DNA of 36,395 nucleotides from Ga0077527 sp021300125 (GTDB taxonomy: Bacteria > Pseudomonadota > Gammaproteobacteria > Burkholderiales > SG8-41). Positions 1 to 9,209 of the stretch are shown here, piece by piece. Each line of letters starts with the position of its first letter. The first letter of the stretch is position 1. The notes below the pieces were generated by a model. That model was not told the origin of the DNA and ran no database searches. It saw nothing but the letters and a program-made list of their open reading frames with translations. The stretch is taken from contig JBKDUF010000045.1 in assembly GCA_046339595.1 (NCBI GenBank), forward strand, positions 1-36,395, read 5' to 3'. A program made the translations under genes and the position numbers.

Positions 1-426
1 GACACCGTTGCGGCTGGCCTGTTCCTCGCGCTGAACGCTGAAGCCCGCCTGCTCGAAAAACCGCCGGCCGGTGCGGCTCGACTCGGTGGACAGTTCGTGC
101 ACGCCGTGCAGTCCCGCGTCGGCGATCACGGTGTCCAGCAGTGCTGTGGCCACCCCCATGCGCTGGAAATACGGATGCACGTAGAGCAACTGGATGTGGC
201 CGGGGCGGTCGCTGGCGATGAAGCCGGCGATGCGGCCGCGGATTTCGCAGGTCCAGGCCTTGAGGCCTGCCATCAGCAGGCTCCAGGCCGCAACATCCGG
301 CGGCTCCGGCGCCCAGGCGCGCAGCTCCTCCAGGCTGTAGTCGCGCACCGCGATTTCATGCACGGCACGCTGGAAAATCTCGATGCTTTGATCGAGGTCC
401 TGCGGCCGCCAGATGCGCATCGGCAT
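1..426 (-). CDS. GNAT-family N-acetyltransferase (3' end outside window)
   Basis: The reverse strand reads an open frame from an ATG at 426 to the window edge, about 142 residues. It begins MPMRIWRPQDLDQSIEIFQ and contains the acetyl-CoA-binding pattern of GNAT enzymes: a beta-4 strand IQLLYVHPYFQRMGVATAL (the Q/RxxGxG/A-type P-loop) followed by a late FFEQAGFSV strand, typical of YafP-like small-molecule acetyltransferases. The family moves an acetyl group from acetyl-CoA to an amine; the substrate cannot be told here. The start overlaps the stop of the upstream hydrolase by one base (TGATG), so the two are probably translated together. A second in-frame ATG lies two codons downstream. Confidence 0.8.
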   Translation of the reverse strand, partial: MPMRIWRPQDLDQSIEIFQRAVHEIAVRDYSLEELRAWAPEPPDVAAWSLLMAGLKAWTCEIRGRIAGFIASDRPGHIQLLYVHPYFQRMGVATALLDTVIADAGLHGVHELSTESSRTGRRFFEQAGFSVQREEQASRNGV

Positions 427-1241
427 CAGGGTGTCCCCGTTTCGGCGGCCCAGCGCAGGATGTGCTCGACCGCTGCGCGCGGCGCGCCGGTGTGGTCGGT
501 TTCGGGTTCGACCAGGCGCGAGCGCGGGTTGGCGGGCAGCGCGCGAAACACGTTGTCCTTGATGCGCAACAGCGCCGGGTAGTCCCGCTGCGGCACGATC
601 AGCAGCACCGGTGTTGCCGGCTGCACCGCGCGCAGTGACCGGAACTGGTTCATTGCCCCTTCGGGATCAAACCACGACAGGTAGGTCGCCGCCGTGGTGC
701 GCAAGGTCCAGCTGCCCCTGGCGCCTTCGTAGTCGAGGAATTCGCCACGCTCCTGGCCGCGTCCTTCGCTGACCATGCGCCGCGCGTTACTGACTGCGCC
801 GCCGAGCTGCTGCAGGAACAGGCTGTTGGCGACATTGCCGCCGGGGGCGATGGCGACCAGGCCATCCAGTGGCCGCAGCGTGGCGTAATGCAGTGCAAAC
901 ACGCCGCCCTGGCTGTGACCGGCGACCAGCACCCGCTGCGAGCCCTTGCCGCGCAGCGCGGCGACCGCAGCATCGACTTCTTTCACCGCCGCTTCGACAT
1001 CGACATCGTACTGGCGGTCACGCGACCACGGCATCTGCAGGTTGGCGACCTGCCAGCCGCGGGCCTCCAGGCCTTCGGCCAGCGGCCTTACCAGGCCCTG
1101 CGGCATGCCGCCCTTGCCGTGCAGGATGACGATGCCGGTGCTGGTGGCGGCTTCCTGCGCCATCAAGGGCAGGGGCGGGACCAGGGCGGCGGCCAGCAGC
1201 AGGCGGCGCAGCAGCGATGACGGGGTGGGGCCGCGGTTCAT
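426..1241 (-). CDS. Secreted alpha/beta hydrolase
   Basis: This 271-residue protein starts with a basic then hydrophobic segment ending in PLPLMAQ, a likely Sec signal peptide, so it should act in the periplasm. The fold is alpha/beta hydrolase: an early HGKGG oxyanion-type loop, the nucleophile elbow GHSQGG (catalytic Ser), an acidic candidate in VPQRDYP, and a late DHTGAPRA supplying the His. It resembles dienelactone-hydrolase or DUF3530-like esterases, but the substrate is unknown. It lies 18 bases after the mfd stop on the same strand and overlaps the acetyltransferase downstream by one base. Unlike the other hydrolase at 11898, its frame is intact. Confidence 0.8.
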   Translation of the reverse strand: MNRGPTPSSLLRRLLLAAALVPPLPLMAQEAATSTGIVILHGKGGMPQGLVRPLAEGLEARGWQVANLQMPWSRDRQYDVDVEAAVKEVDAAVAALRGKGSQRVLVAGHSQGGVFALHYATLRPLDGLVAIAPGGNVANSLFLQQLGGAVSNARRMVSEGRGQERGEFLDYEGARGSWTLRTTAATYLSWFDPEGAMNQFRSLRAVQPATPVLLIVPQRDYPALLRIKDNVFRALPANPRSRLVEPETDHTGAPRAAVEHILRWAAETGTP

Positions 1242-1259
1242 GCGGCGATTGTGTGCCCT

Positions 1260-4200
1260 TCAGCCCAGTTCGGCAAACACCCGGCGGATTTCGGCGACGC
1301 GGGCCTTGAGGTCGGGCGTCGCGACCTCGATACGCAGGCGGTCCTGGCCGGCGAGTTTGTAGTTCCGCTTTTTCTGGATCAGGTTGATGATCCGGATCGG
1401 CTCGATCGGCGGGTTGGGCACGAACTGCAGCTGGATCGCCGCGTCGCTGGCGTCGAGGCGGGCAATGCCCAGCGGCTTGCCGAGCATGCGTAGGCGGTGG
1501 CAGTCGATCAGCGTGCGCGTCGCATCGGGCAGGTCGCCGAAGCGGTCAATCAGCTCTTCCTGCAGCAGTTGCAGCTGATCCTCGTCGCCGCAGTTGGCGA
1601 GCCGCTTGTAGAGCACCAGCCGCTCGTGCACGTCGTGGCAGTAATCGCTGGGCAGCAGCGCCGGCGCATGCAGGTTGATCTCGGTGGTCACGCCCAGCGG
1701 CGCATCGAGGTTGGGTTCCTTGCCTTCCTTCAGCGACTTCACCGCGGTGTCGAGCATCGCGCAATAGAGGTTGAAGCCGATTTCCTGCATCTCGCCGGAC
1801 TGCGAATCGCCCAGCACCTCGCCGGCACCGCGGATTTCCAGGTCGTGCATGGCGAGGTAGAAGCCCGAGCCCAGTTCCTCCATCGCCTGGATCGCCTCGA
1901 GGCGCTTTTTCGCGGCCGGGGTGATGTTGCCCTCGTCCGGCAGCAGCAGGTAGGCATAGGCCTGGTGATGCGAACGGCCGACGCGGCCGCGCAGCTGGTG
2001 CAGCTGGGCAAGGCCGAAGCGGTCGGCGCGGTTGATGATGATGGTGTTGGCGGTCGGCACGTCAATGCCGGTCTCGATGATGGTGGTGCACAGCAGCACG
2101 TTGAAGCGGCCCTGGTAGAAGTCGCGCATCGCCAGTTCCAGCTCGCGCTCACGCATCTGGCCATGGGCGATGCGCACGCGCGCCTCGGGCAGCAGGGCGG
2201 TGAGCTGTTCCCCGATATTGGCGATGGTGTCGATGTCGTTGTGCAGGAAATAGACCTGGCCGCCGCGCTTCAACTCGCGCAGCACCGCCTCGCGGATCAG
2301 CGATTTCGCATAGCGCGCGACAAAGGTCTTGATCGCTAGCCGGCGCTGCGGCGCAGTGGCGATCACCGAGAAATCGCGCAGGCCTTCCAGCGACATCGCC
2401 AGGGTGCGCGGGATCGGCGTCGCGGTCAGCGTCAGCACATCCACTTCGGCGCGCAGGGCTTTGAGCTGCTCCTTCTGGCGCAAGCCGAAGCGGTGTTCCT
2501 CGTCAATGATGACGAGGCCGAGGTTCTTGAATTTCACATCCTTGCCCACCAGCTTGTGGGTGCCGATGGCAATGTCGATGCGGCCTTCGGCCAGACCCTT
2601 CAGCGCGTCCGCGGTTTCCCTGGCCGTGCGAAAGCGCGACAGCTCGGCAATCTTCACCGGCCAGTCGGCGAAGCGGTCGCTGAAGGTGTGGTAATGCTGC
2701 TCGGCGAGCAGCGTGGTCGGCACCAGCACGGCGACCTGCTTGCCGTCGGCCACCGCGACAAAGGCGGCGCGCAGCGCAACCTCAGTCTTGCCGAAACCGA
2801 CGTCGCCGCAGACCAGACGGTCCATCGGCTTGGCGCCCTTCAGGTCCTCGATCGTGGCGTTGATTGCCGCCGCCTGGTCGGCGGTTTCCTCGAAGGGGAA
2901 ACCCTCGGCAAAGGCCTCGTAGTCGTGCGGCTTCAGTGTGAAGGCATAACCCTCGCGTGTCGCGCGCTGTGCATACAGCGCAAGCAGTTCGGCCGCGGTG
3001 TCGCGCACCTGCTGCGCGGCTTTTCTCTTGGCCTTGTCCCACTGTCCGCTGCCCAGCTGGTGCAGCGGGGCCTGGTCGGCGGCCGCGCCGCTGTAACGGC
3101 TGATCAGGTGCAGGCTCGATACCGGCACGTAGAGCTTGTCGTTGTTGGCGTATTCGAGGGTCAGGAATTCGGTCGAACCCTCGCCCAGATCCATGCTCTG
3201 CAGGCCCAGGTAGCGGCCGATGCCGTGCTGTTCATGCACCACCGGATCGCCGACCTTGACCTCGGAGAGGTCGCGCAGCATGCCCTCGGGCGAGCTGCGC
3301 TTGGCTTCGCGCGCGCGCTGCTGGCGCACCTGCGCCGCGTAGATCTCGTTCTCGGTCACCAGCGCGTAGCCCGCGCTGAGGTCGATCCAGCCCGCATGCA
3401 GCGGCGCGCTGGTCAGCGCGAAGCGTTCCGTGCCCGCGCTAAAGGCGGCCCAGTCCGTGACCGGCGCGGGTTTCAGGCCGTACTCGGCGAAATATTAGAG
3501 CATGGTCTCGCGCCGGCCCAGGCCTTCCGCGGCCACCAGCACGCGACCGTCGAATCCGCCGATGAAGGCGCGCAGGCGGTGCAGCGGATCATCGGCGCGG
3601 CGCTCGACGTTCAGCGGTGGCAGCGGAGCGGTGGCGACGGGTTCACTTAAATCATTGTTTTTATTGATATTTTTTTCGGCCGCCGGTACCTGCAAATCGA
3701 CCCGGCGGAATGGCTTCAGCGCCCCGAAAAAAGCGTCTTCGGCGAGGAACAATTCCTGCGGCGGCAGCACCGGATTGGCGAGGTCGCCGCGCACCATGGC
3801 ATGGCGGCCGCGGGTGTCGGCCCAGAATTCGTCGATGGCTTCGCGGATGCCCGGGCGCAGGCACACCGTGGTGTCCTGCGGCAGGTAATCGCTGAGCAAT
3901 GCCGTGCTGTCGAAAAACAGCGGCAGGTAATACTCGATGCCCGCGGTGGGAATGCCCTTCGACACGTCCTTGTAGACCTGGCTGCGCGAAGGGTCGCCTT
4001 CGAAGCGCTCGCGGAAGCGCTGGCGAAAGCGCGTGCGCGCCGCCTCATCCATCGGAAACTCGCGCGCCGGCAGCAGCCGCACCTCGGGCACCTTCATGAT
4101 CGAGCGCTGGCTGTCGACATCGAAGCTGCGGATCGAATCGATCACGTCATCGAAGAGGTCGATGCGGTAGGGCAGCGGGCTGCCCATCGGATACAGATCG

Positions 4201-4694
4201 ATCAGGCCGCCGCGGAAACTGTATTCGCCGGGGGCGACGACCTGCGTGACATGGTTGTAGCCGGCCAGCGTGAGCTGCAGCCGCAGCGCCTCCGGACCGA
4301 GCTTCGAGCCCTGGCGGAAATAGAAGGTGTTGCCGGTGATGTAATCCACCGGCGCGAAGCGGTAGAGCGCCGTGGTCACCGGCACCAGCGCGATGTCGAA
4401 ATCGCCGCGTGCGATCTGGCACAGCGTGGCGAGGCGCTCCGATACCAGGTCCTGGTGCGGCGAAAAGTGGTCCCAGGGCAGGGTTTCCCAGTCGGGCAGG
4501 AAGTGCACGCGCAGCTGCGGCGCGAAAAACGGAATCTCCTGCAGCAGGCGCTGTGCCTGCCACGCTGACTCGGTGATCACCAGCAGCGGGCGAGCGCGGG
4601 CCGCCAGCGCCGCGAGCAGGGGGGCGTCGCTGGAACCGTGAAGGGGGGCGGTGCTGATCCGCTGCCCCGGGACGGGCAGCTGTTGCGGCAACAT
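1260..4694 (-). pseudogene. mfd: Transcription-repair coupling factor Mfd, interrupted by one in-frame TAA
   Basis: Mfd displaces stalled RNA polymerase and recruits UvrA. The frame runs 1,144 codons, close to the family's usual 1,150, but codon 400 (3495-3497) is TAA. Before it lie the UvrB-like domains (PDWETLPWDHFSPHQDL, FRGGLIDLYP). After it, in the same frame and without indels, lie the polymerase-interaction domain (VGDPVVHEQHGIGRYLGL), Walker A GDVGFGKT near residue 630, DEEH near 731, TATPIPRTL, and GRVGRSHHQAYAYLL. The likely ancestral text across the stop is ETML-(Q/E)-YFAEYGL. The truncated product would lose the polymerase-binding and translocase domains. I chose ATG 4694 rather than 4745: it starts the conserved text and a TATAAT-like box lies between the two. 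Codons 340-350 carry an AT-rich repeat insert. Confidence 0.85.
3645..3677 (+). repeat. AT-rich dispersed repeat, copy A (inside mfd)
   Basis: About 33 bp of nearly pure A/T in a GC-rich gene, matching the core TTGTTTTnATTnATATTT shared with four other loci (9053, 13315, 22682, 28864). On the mfd strand it encodes the Lys/Asn-rich run KNINKNNDLS in the linker before the polymerase-interaction domain, without breaking the frame. It looks like an insertion into the gene. Confidence 0.65.
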
Positions 4695-4718
4695 CAGGGG
4701 CGTTTCAACAAAGGGCGC

Positions 4719-4727
4719 TATTATAAA
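4719..4727 (-). promoter_or_regulatory. Candidate -10 box for mfd in the divergent intergenic region
   Basis: On the minus strand TATAAT reads from 4725 to 4720, which would start transcription near 4713, about 20 bases before the ATG at 4694. This supports the shorter Mfd start. No good -35 is visible. The same TATTATAAA stretch could serve the divergent sugar dehydrogenase gene. Confidence 0.4.
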
Positions 4728-4777
4728 CGCGGCCCTTATCTGCACCGGTCACCCCTTCAGCCTGCACGGGAATTGTC

Positions 4778-5908
4778 ATGCGCAAACTGCTGTCACTGTT
4801 TTGTATGGTTCTGCTGGTCCAGGGCGCGGCTGCACTGGGGCAGACGGTCAAATCCGAAAAACACGAATTCCGTGTCGTCACCCTGGTGCGTGGCCTGCAG
4901 AACCCGTGGTCGCTCGCCTTCCTGCCCGACGGCCGCATACTCGTCACCGAGCGCGAAGGCCGCTTGCGCATCATCGGCAAGGACTGGCGGCTCGATCCGA
5001 AACCGGTCGAAGGCCTGCCCGAAATCGTCGCCAGCGGGCAGGGCGGCCTGCTCGACGTCGTGCTGCATCCGCAGTACGAGAAAAACGGCTGGATCTACTG
5101 GTCATACAACGCACCGGATGCCGACAAAAAATCCGGCTGGGGTACCGCGATGGCGCGCGGCAAGCTGCAAGGCCATCTCATGACCGAGGTGCAGGTGCTG
5201 TTCAGCATGGAACCCAAGACCCGTGCCGGCCACCACTTCGGCGGACGCATCGTGTTTGATGGCAAGGGTTTCGTCTACCTGACCCTCGGCGACCGCGGCG
5301 ACATGCCGCGCGCACAGCGCATGGATGACCACGCCGGCTCGGTGATCCGCCTGCACGATGACGGCCGCTTGCCCGCCGACAATCCCTTCGTGATGCAGGC
5401 CGGCGCCAGGCCCGAGAAGTTCACGCTCGGCAACCGCAACATGCAGGGCGCGGCGCTGCACCCGCGCAGCGGCGAGCTGTGGACCCACGAGCATGGCCCG
5501 CAGGGTGGCGACGAAATCAACATCATGCGCGCGGGCCGCAACTACGGCTGGCCGGTGGTGACCTTCGGCGTCAACTACGGCATCGGCACCAAGATCGGTG
5601 AAGGCACCTCAAAGCCCGGCATGGAGCCGCCACTGCTGGTGTGGACGCCCTCGATCGCGCCGTCGGGCATGGCTTTTTACACCGGCGATGCCTTCCCCAA
5701 CTGGAAGGGCAATCTGTTGGTCGGTGCGCTGCGCGACGAAATGCTGGTGCGACTGGAGCTGGAGGGTAACAAGGTGGTGCGGCAGGAGCGGCTGATCAAG
5801 GGCCAGATCGGGCGTATCCGCGATGTGCGAGTGGGGCCGGATGGCTTGATCTATCTGCTGACCGATGAGCGGGAAGGCGTGTTGGTGCGGCTGGAATCCT
5901 CCCGGTGA
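4778..5908 (+). CDS. PQQ-dependent sugar (aldose) dehydrogenase, YliI/Asd-like
   Basis: The 376-residue protein opens with a signal peptide (MRKLLSLFCMVLLVQGAAALGQ), so it is periplasmic. It has the soluble glucose dehydrogenase beta-propeller pattern: LQNPWSLAFLPDGRILVTER, GQGGLLDVVLHPQY, a pair of conserved blocks near RAGHHFGGRI and LGNRNMQGAALHPRSG, then WTHEHGPQGGDEIN and IAPSGMAFYTGDAFPNW. Members oxidise aldose sugars with PQQ and pass electrons to the respiratory chain. No pqq biosynthesis gene is in the window. It is divergent from mfd with an 83-base shared promoter region. Length and motifs are complete; the exact sugar is unknown. Confidence 0.88.
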   Translation: MRKLLSLFCMVLLVQGAAALGQTVKSEKHEFRVVTLVRGLQNPWSLAFLPDGRILVTEREGRLRIIGKDWRLDPKPVEGLPEIVASGQGGLLDVVLHPQYEKNGWIYWSYNAPDADKKSGWGTAMARGKLQGHLMTEVQVLFSMEPKTRAGHHFGGRIVFDGKGFVYLTLGDRGDMPRAQRMDDHAGSVIRLHDDGRLPADNPFVMQAGARPEKFTLGNRNMQGAALHPRSGELWTHEHGPQGGDEINIMRAGRNYGWPVVTFGVNYGIGTKIGEGTSKPGMEPPLLVWTPSIAPSGMAFYTGDAFPNWKGNLLVGALRDEMLVRLELEGNKVVRQERLIKGQIGRIRDVRVGPDGLIYLLTDEREGVLVRLESSR

Positions 5909-5978
5909 ACACCTTCCGGGGATGGCTCGGGCAATCGCGGGCACGTACCGACCGAGATCCCGCCAGCCTGAACGCAAG

Positions 5979-6611
5979 ATGACCCGACGGTCTGCCGCAT
6001 TCGGGCTGATGGCGCTGCTGTCGCTGGCCGTGTCGGCGTATGCGCTGGTGGTGTATGGCCTGTTCCCGCCTGGGCAGTTTGTGCATCCGGTGATGCGCGT
6101 GGTGTATGTGGCCGAGCGCAATGCGATCCTGCTGCATGCCTTCGCTGCGACACTGGCGCTGGCCCTCGGGCCCTGGCAGTTCATGGCCGGGCTGCGCCGG
6201 GCGCGCCCTCGTCTGCATCGCTGGATGGGGCGGGTGTATCTCGGGGCCGGCGTGCTGGTCGGCGGGCTGGCCGGGCTCTATATGTCGTTTCATGCCTTTG
6301 GCGGCGCAATGGCCCAGGCCGGCTTCGGGCTGCTGGCGCTGCTCTGGCTGTACACCGGCGCGCAGGCCTATGCCGCGATCCGGCGCGGCGATGTGGCGAC
6401 GCACCGGCGCTGGATGATCCGCAATTTTGCGCTGACCTTTGCCGCGGTGACGCTGCGGCTGTGGATGCCGCTGTTTGCGCTGGCGGGGGTTCCGTTTGAA
6501 ATCGGTTATCCCGTGATCGCGTGGATTTCCCGGGTATTCAATGCCCTCGTGGTGGAATGGTGGCTGCGCCGGGACCGGGATGCCGGGCAAACCGGGGCAT
6601 CCCCGGGGTAG
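5979..6611 (+). CDS. DUF2306 multi-pass membrane protein
   Basis: The frame opens further upstream, but the first 38 codons look untranslated; ATG 5979 begins MTRRSAAFGLMALL, followed at once by a membrane span, giving 210 residues. About six hydrophobic helices are visible, with polar signatures typical of the DUF2306 family: ALALGPWQFMAGLRRARPRLHRWMGRVYL and ATHRRWMIRNFALTFAAVTLR. Conserved His and Arg residues near the membrane hint at a redox or cofactor role, but no function is established. It follows the sugar dehydrogenase by 70 bases and ends in TAG. Confidence 0.75.
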   Translation: MTRRSAAFGLMALLSLAVSAYALVVYGLFPPGQFVHPVMRVVYVAERNAILLHAFAATLALALGPWQFMAGLRRARPRLHRWMGRVYLGAGVLVGGLAGLYMSFHAFGGAMAQAGFGLLALLWLYTGAQAYAAIRRGDVATHRRWMIRNFALTFAAVTLRLWMPLFALAGVPFEIGYPVIAWISRVFNALVVEWWLRRDRDAGQTGASPG

Positions 6612-6669
6612 CATCGCCTGCAGTGCAGCGGCAGTTTGCCGAAACCGATGATGCGGATGGATTGAATCG

Positions 6670-7746
6670 ATGAATGCCCTGATGTTCATTGCCGGACTGG
6701 CTGTCCTCGTGCTCGGCGCCAACCTGCTGGTGCGCGGCGCCTCGAAGCTTGCGCTGTCATTCGGCATTTCGCCGCTGGTGGTGGGGCTGACGGTGGTGGC
6801 CATGGGCACCAGCGCGCCGGAGGTGGCGGTGTCGGTGGGCGCGGTGCTCGACGGCCGCGCCGACATTGCGGTCGGCAACGTGGTCGGCAGCAATGTGTTC
6901 AACGTGCTGTTCATCCTGGGTCTGAGCGCATTGATCGTGCCGCTGCTGGTGCATGTGCAGGTTATCCGGCAGGAAGTGCCGATCATGATCGGCGCCAGCG
7001 TGCTGCTGCTGTTGCTGGGTCTCGATGGCGTGCTGTCGTTCCGTGACGGCACCTTCCTGTTCGCGCTGCTGGTGGCCTACACGGTGTTCGTGGTGCGGCA
7101 GTCGCGGCGGGAGACCCGGGCGGCTGACAGCTACGACAGCGAGTTCAGTGCCGCGCAAGCGGGAGACTGGGATGCGAAGTGGCCGGTGCAAATTGCCTTG
7201 ATCGCGGCCGGGCTTCTCTGCCTGGTCTATGGTGCGGACTGGCTGGTGACCGCGGCGGTGGCCTTTGCCCGCGCGCTGGGTGTCAGCGACGTGGTGATCG
7301 GGCTCACCATCGTGGCCGCCGGCACCTCGATGCCGGAGGTTGCCACTTCGGTCACTGCGGCGATCAAGGGCGAACGCGACATCGCCGTGGGCAATGTGGT
7401 GGGCAGCAATATCTTCAACATCCTCGGCTGCCTCGGCCTGTCGGCACTCGTTGCGGGCGATTCGGGGCTGATCGTGGCGCCGTCGCTGCTCGCCTTTGAC
7501 CTGTGGGTGATGATTGCGGTGGCCGTGGCCTGCCTGCCGATTTTCGTGACCGGGCGCGAGATTGCGCGCTGGGAAGGGGGCGTGTTCGTTGCCTACTACG
7601 CCGCCTATGCCGCATACCTGATCCTCGCTGCGCAGGCGCATGATGCGCTGGAGGAATTCTCGGGGGTGATGATGGGTTTCGTGGTGCCGCTCACCGTGGT
7701 CACGCTGGTGGTGGTGCTGCTGCGTCCGCATAAACCGGCGGGCTGA
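6670..7746 (+). CDS. Calcium/sodium antiporter, CaCA family (YrbG-like)
   Basis: The 358-residue inner-membrane protein has ten or so helices in two homologous halves. Each half carries the CaCA alpha-repeat: VVGLTVVAMGTSAPEVAVSV with VGNVVGSNVFNVLFILGLSA in the first, and VIGLTIVAAGTSMPEVATSV with VGNVVGSNIFNILGCLGLSA in the second. Acidic residues in GTSxPE are the ion-binding ligands in this family. It exchanges cations across the membrane, probably Na+ or H+ for Ca2+. Its start at 6670 follows a short gap after the DUF2306 gene. Intact and full length. Confidence 0.92.
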   Translation: MNALMFIAGLAVLVLGANLLVRGASKLALSFGISPLVVGLTVVAMGTSAPEVAVSVGAVLDGRADIAVGNVVGSNVFNVLFILGLSALIVPLLVHVQVIRQEVPIMIGASVLLLLLGLDGVLSFRDGTFLFALLVAYTVFVVRQSRRETRAADSYDSEFSAAQAGDWDAKWPVQIALIAAGLLCLVYGADWLVTAAVAFARALGVSDVVIGLTIVAAGTSMPEVATSVTAAIKGERDIAVGNVVGSNIFNILGCLGLSALVAGDSGLIVAPSLLAFDLWVMIAVAVACLPIFVTGREIARWEGGVFVAYYAAYAAYLILAAQAHDALEEFSGVMMGFVVPLTVVTLVVVLLRPHKPAG

Positions 7747-7778
7747 GTGGCGGTGATCGCGCAGCGGGCCTGGCAGGG

Positions 7779-8186
7779 ATGAACGACCTCCTGATTCAGC
7801 TTGCGGCGCTGTGCGTGCTGCTTGCCGCCGCCGAAACCCTGCACGGGATTGTTCGCGCAGCGGTGCTGGTGCCGCGCATCGGCAAAAAGACGGCGCTGAA
7901 GGTTGCCATCGTCACCGGCTCGCTGCTGGCTTTTGCGCTGTGCTGGTGGCGGGTGCCGGCGATGGGGACCACGGCCACGCTGCCCCTGCTCGGCATCGGC
8001 GCAGTGCTCGCACTGTTCATGGCCGCCTTTGATATTGCATTGTCGCGCTGGCTGCTGAGGCGGCCGTGGTCGCGCGTGCTGGAGGACTTCAATCCCGCCA
8101 CGGGCAATTACCTGCTGTTCGGGTTATTGTTGCTGGCCTCGTTCCCGTGGCTGGTGATGCAACTGCAGTCAGCCCGGGCGCTTTGA
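7779..8186 (+). CDS. Hypothetical four-helix membrane protein
   Basis: This 135-residue protein has four hydrophobic segments (near residues 5-25, 43-60, 68-86 and 112-130), starting MNDLLIQLAALCVLLAAAETLHG. A charged loop with RIGKKTALK follows the first helix. I do not recognise the family. It sits 32 bases after the antiporter and 21 bases before another small membrane protein, all on the plus strand, so these probably share a transcript. Confidence 0.65.
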   Translation: MNDLLIQLAALCVLLAAAETLHGIVRAAVLVPRIGKKTALKVAIVTGSLLAFALCWWRVPAMGTTATLPLLGIGAVLALFMAAFDIALSRWLLRRPWSRVLEDFNPATGNYLLFGLLLLASFPWLVMQLQSARAL

Positions 8187-8207
8187 AGGGAAACTGACGA
8201 TCACATC

Positions 8208-8528
8208 ATGAGCCTGCAGAAATACCCGCAAACACCCGTCGCCCAGGCCCTTTGCATCATCGGCGCGATCCTGCTGCTGCTCGCGCTGGCAATGCAGAGC
8301 CGGATGTGGCTGGCGGTGTTCGGCTGGCAGCCGGTGGCACCGGGCGGCGGTGAATACATGGTGGCGCTGTTTATCGGCCTGCCCCTGCTGCTGCTGTCGA
8401 CGCTGATGCTGGTCGTGGCCACGGCAAGCCGGACCTGGCGTTGCAAGATCTCCGCGATGCTGCTGGTGCCGGCGCTGACCGTGCTCGCGGGCTGGGTGGC
8501 GCTGTTCCTGCGCAGCCTGTTTGTGTGA
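8208..8528 (+). CDS. Hypothetical three-helix membrane protein
   Basis: This 106-residue protein has three membrane segments and few charged residues. It starts MSLQKYPQTPVAQALCIIGA. No family is recognised. It lies between two other short genes of unknown role in an evenly spaced plus-strand run, so co-transcription is likely. Confidence 0.6.
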   Translation: MSLQKYPQTPVAQALCIIGAILLLLALAMQSRMWLAVFGWQPVAPGGGEYMVALFIGLPLLLLSTLMLVVATASRTWRCKISAMLLVPALTVLAGWVALFLRSLFV

Positions 8529-8552
8529 GCGGGTGAAGCTGCGGAGCAGGGC

Positions 8553-9050
8553 ATGATCGTTGCGCAAACCCTGCCCGCGACGGCACTGCTGGCACGCCAC
8601 GCCGCTTCCGGTGCCTACACCGATTGTTTCTGCACCGAAATCGAGGGGTGCTGCACGCACGCCGAATTCGTCGAGGCCTTCTACACCACGCCGCTGTTCA
8701 AGCTGGAGCGCCTGATCCTGCGGCTGGCGTTGGCGCGGTCCTCCACAGATGCCGAAGCGCGACAGCTCGCGCGTGGCGAGCGGGATCAATTCGCCGCGTG
8801 GACGGTCGAGGCGCGCGCGGCTCACCAGCTTCTGCTCACCGATATGGCCGGGCGCACGCGCTCCTGGCTGATGACCGAGGCGCTGGAGGCGGGCGCGCGC
8901 ACCCGGCTGTTTTTCGGCTCTGCAGTGCTGACGCGCCGCGATGCGCAGGGCGGACGCCACTCGCCCGGGTGGAGCTTCAGTGTGCTGCTCGGGGTTCACC
9001 GACTGTATTCGCGGGCCTTGCTGGCAGCGGCTCGCAGGCGTTTGCGGTGA
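8553..9050 (+). CDS. Conserved-looking hypothetical protein, 165 residues
   Basis: A soluble alpha/beta protein starting MIVAQTLPATALLARH. It has a Cys-containing stretch (YTDCFCTEIEGCCTH), an aromatic helix AEFVEAFYTTPLFKLER and a C-terminal LLGVHRLYSRALL. I cannot assign a family. The pattern of hydrophobic and charged residues and the tight spacing to its neighbours make it a real gene. An AT-rich dispersed repeat begins three bases after its TGA. Confidence 0.6.
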   Translation: MIVAQTLPATALLARHAASGAYTDCFCTEIEGCCTHAEFVEAFYTTPLFKLERLILRLALARSSTDAEARQLARGERDQFAAWTVEARAAHQLLLTDMAGRTRSWLMTEALEAGARTRLFFGSAVLTRRDAQGGRHSPGWSFSVLLGVHRLYSRALLAAARRRLR

Positions 9051-9052
9051 CG

Positions 9053-9087
9053 ATTTAACTTATTGTTTTAATTCATTATTTTTTAAT
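9053..9087 (+). repeat. AT-rich dispersed repeat, copy D
   Basis: It begins directly after the stop at 9050 and contains TTATTGTTTTAATTCATTAT, the same core as copies A, B, C and E on the same strand. It lies in the 159-base gap before the DUF4395 gene; the rest of that gap holds only an AAGGAG ribosome-binding site at about 9199. Confidence 0.6.
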
Positions 9088-9209
9088 GCGGGATGGGGTG
9101 CTGTTTGCGCCCACAGGCACCGCGACGGGGAGGGCGCAGCCTGAACTTTTAAAATCCCCGTACGGCCCTCACTTATGTTGTATTCACTGCTGATTGGCAA
9201 GGAGAAACC

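Noticed and set aside
4695..4745. The longer Mfd start at 4745
   Set aside because: The extra 17 residues do not resemble Mfd and overlap a probable -10 box.
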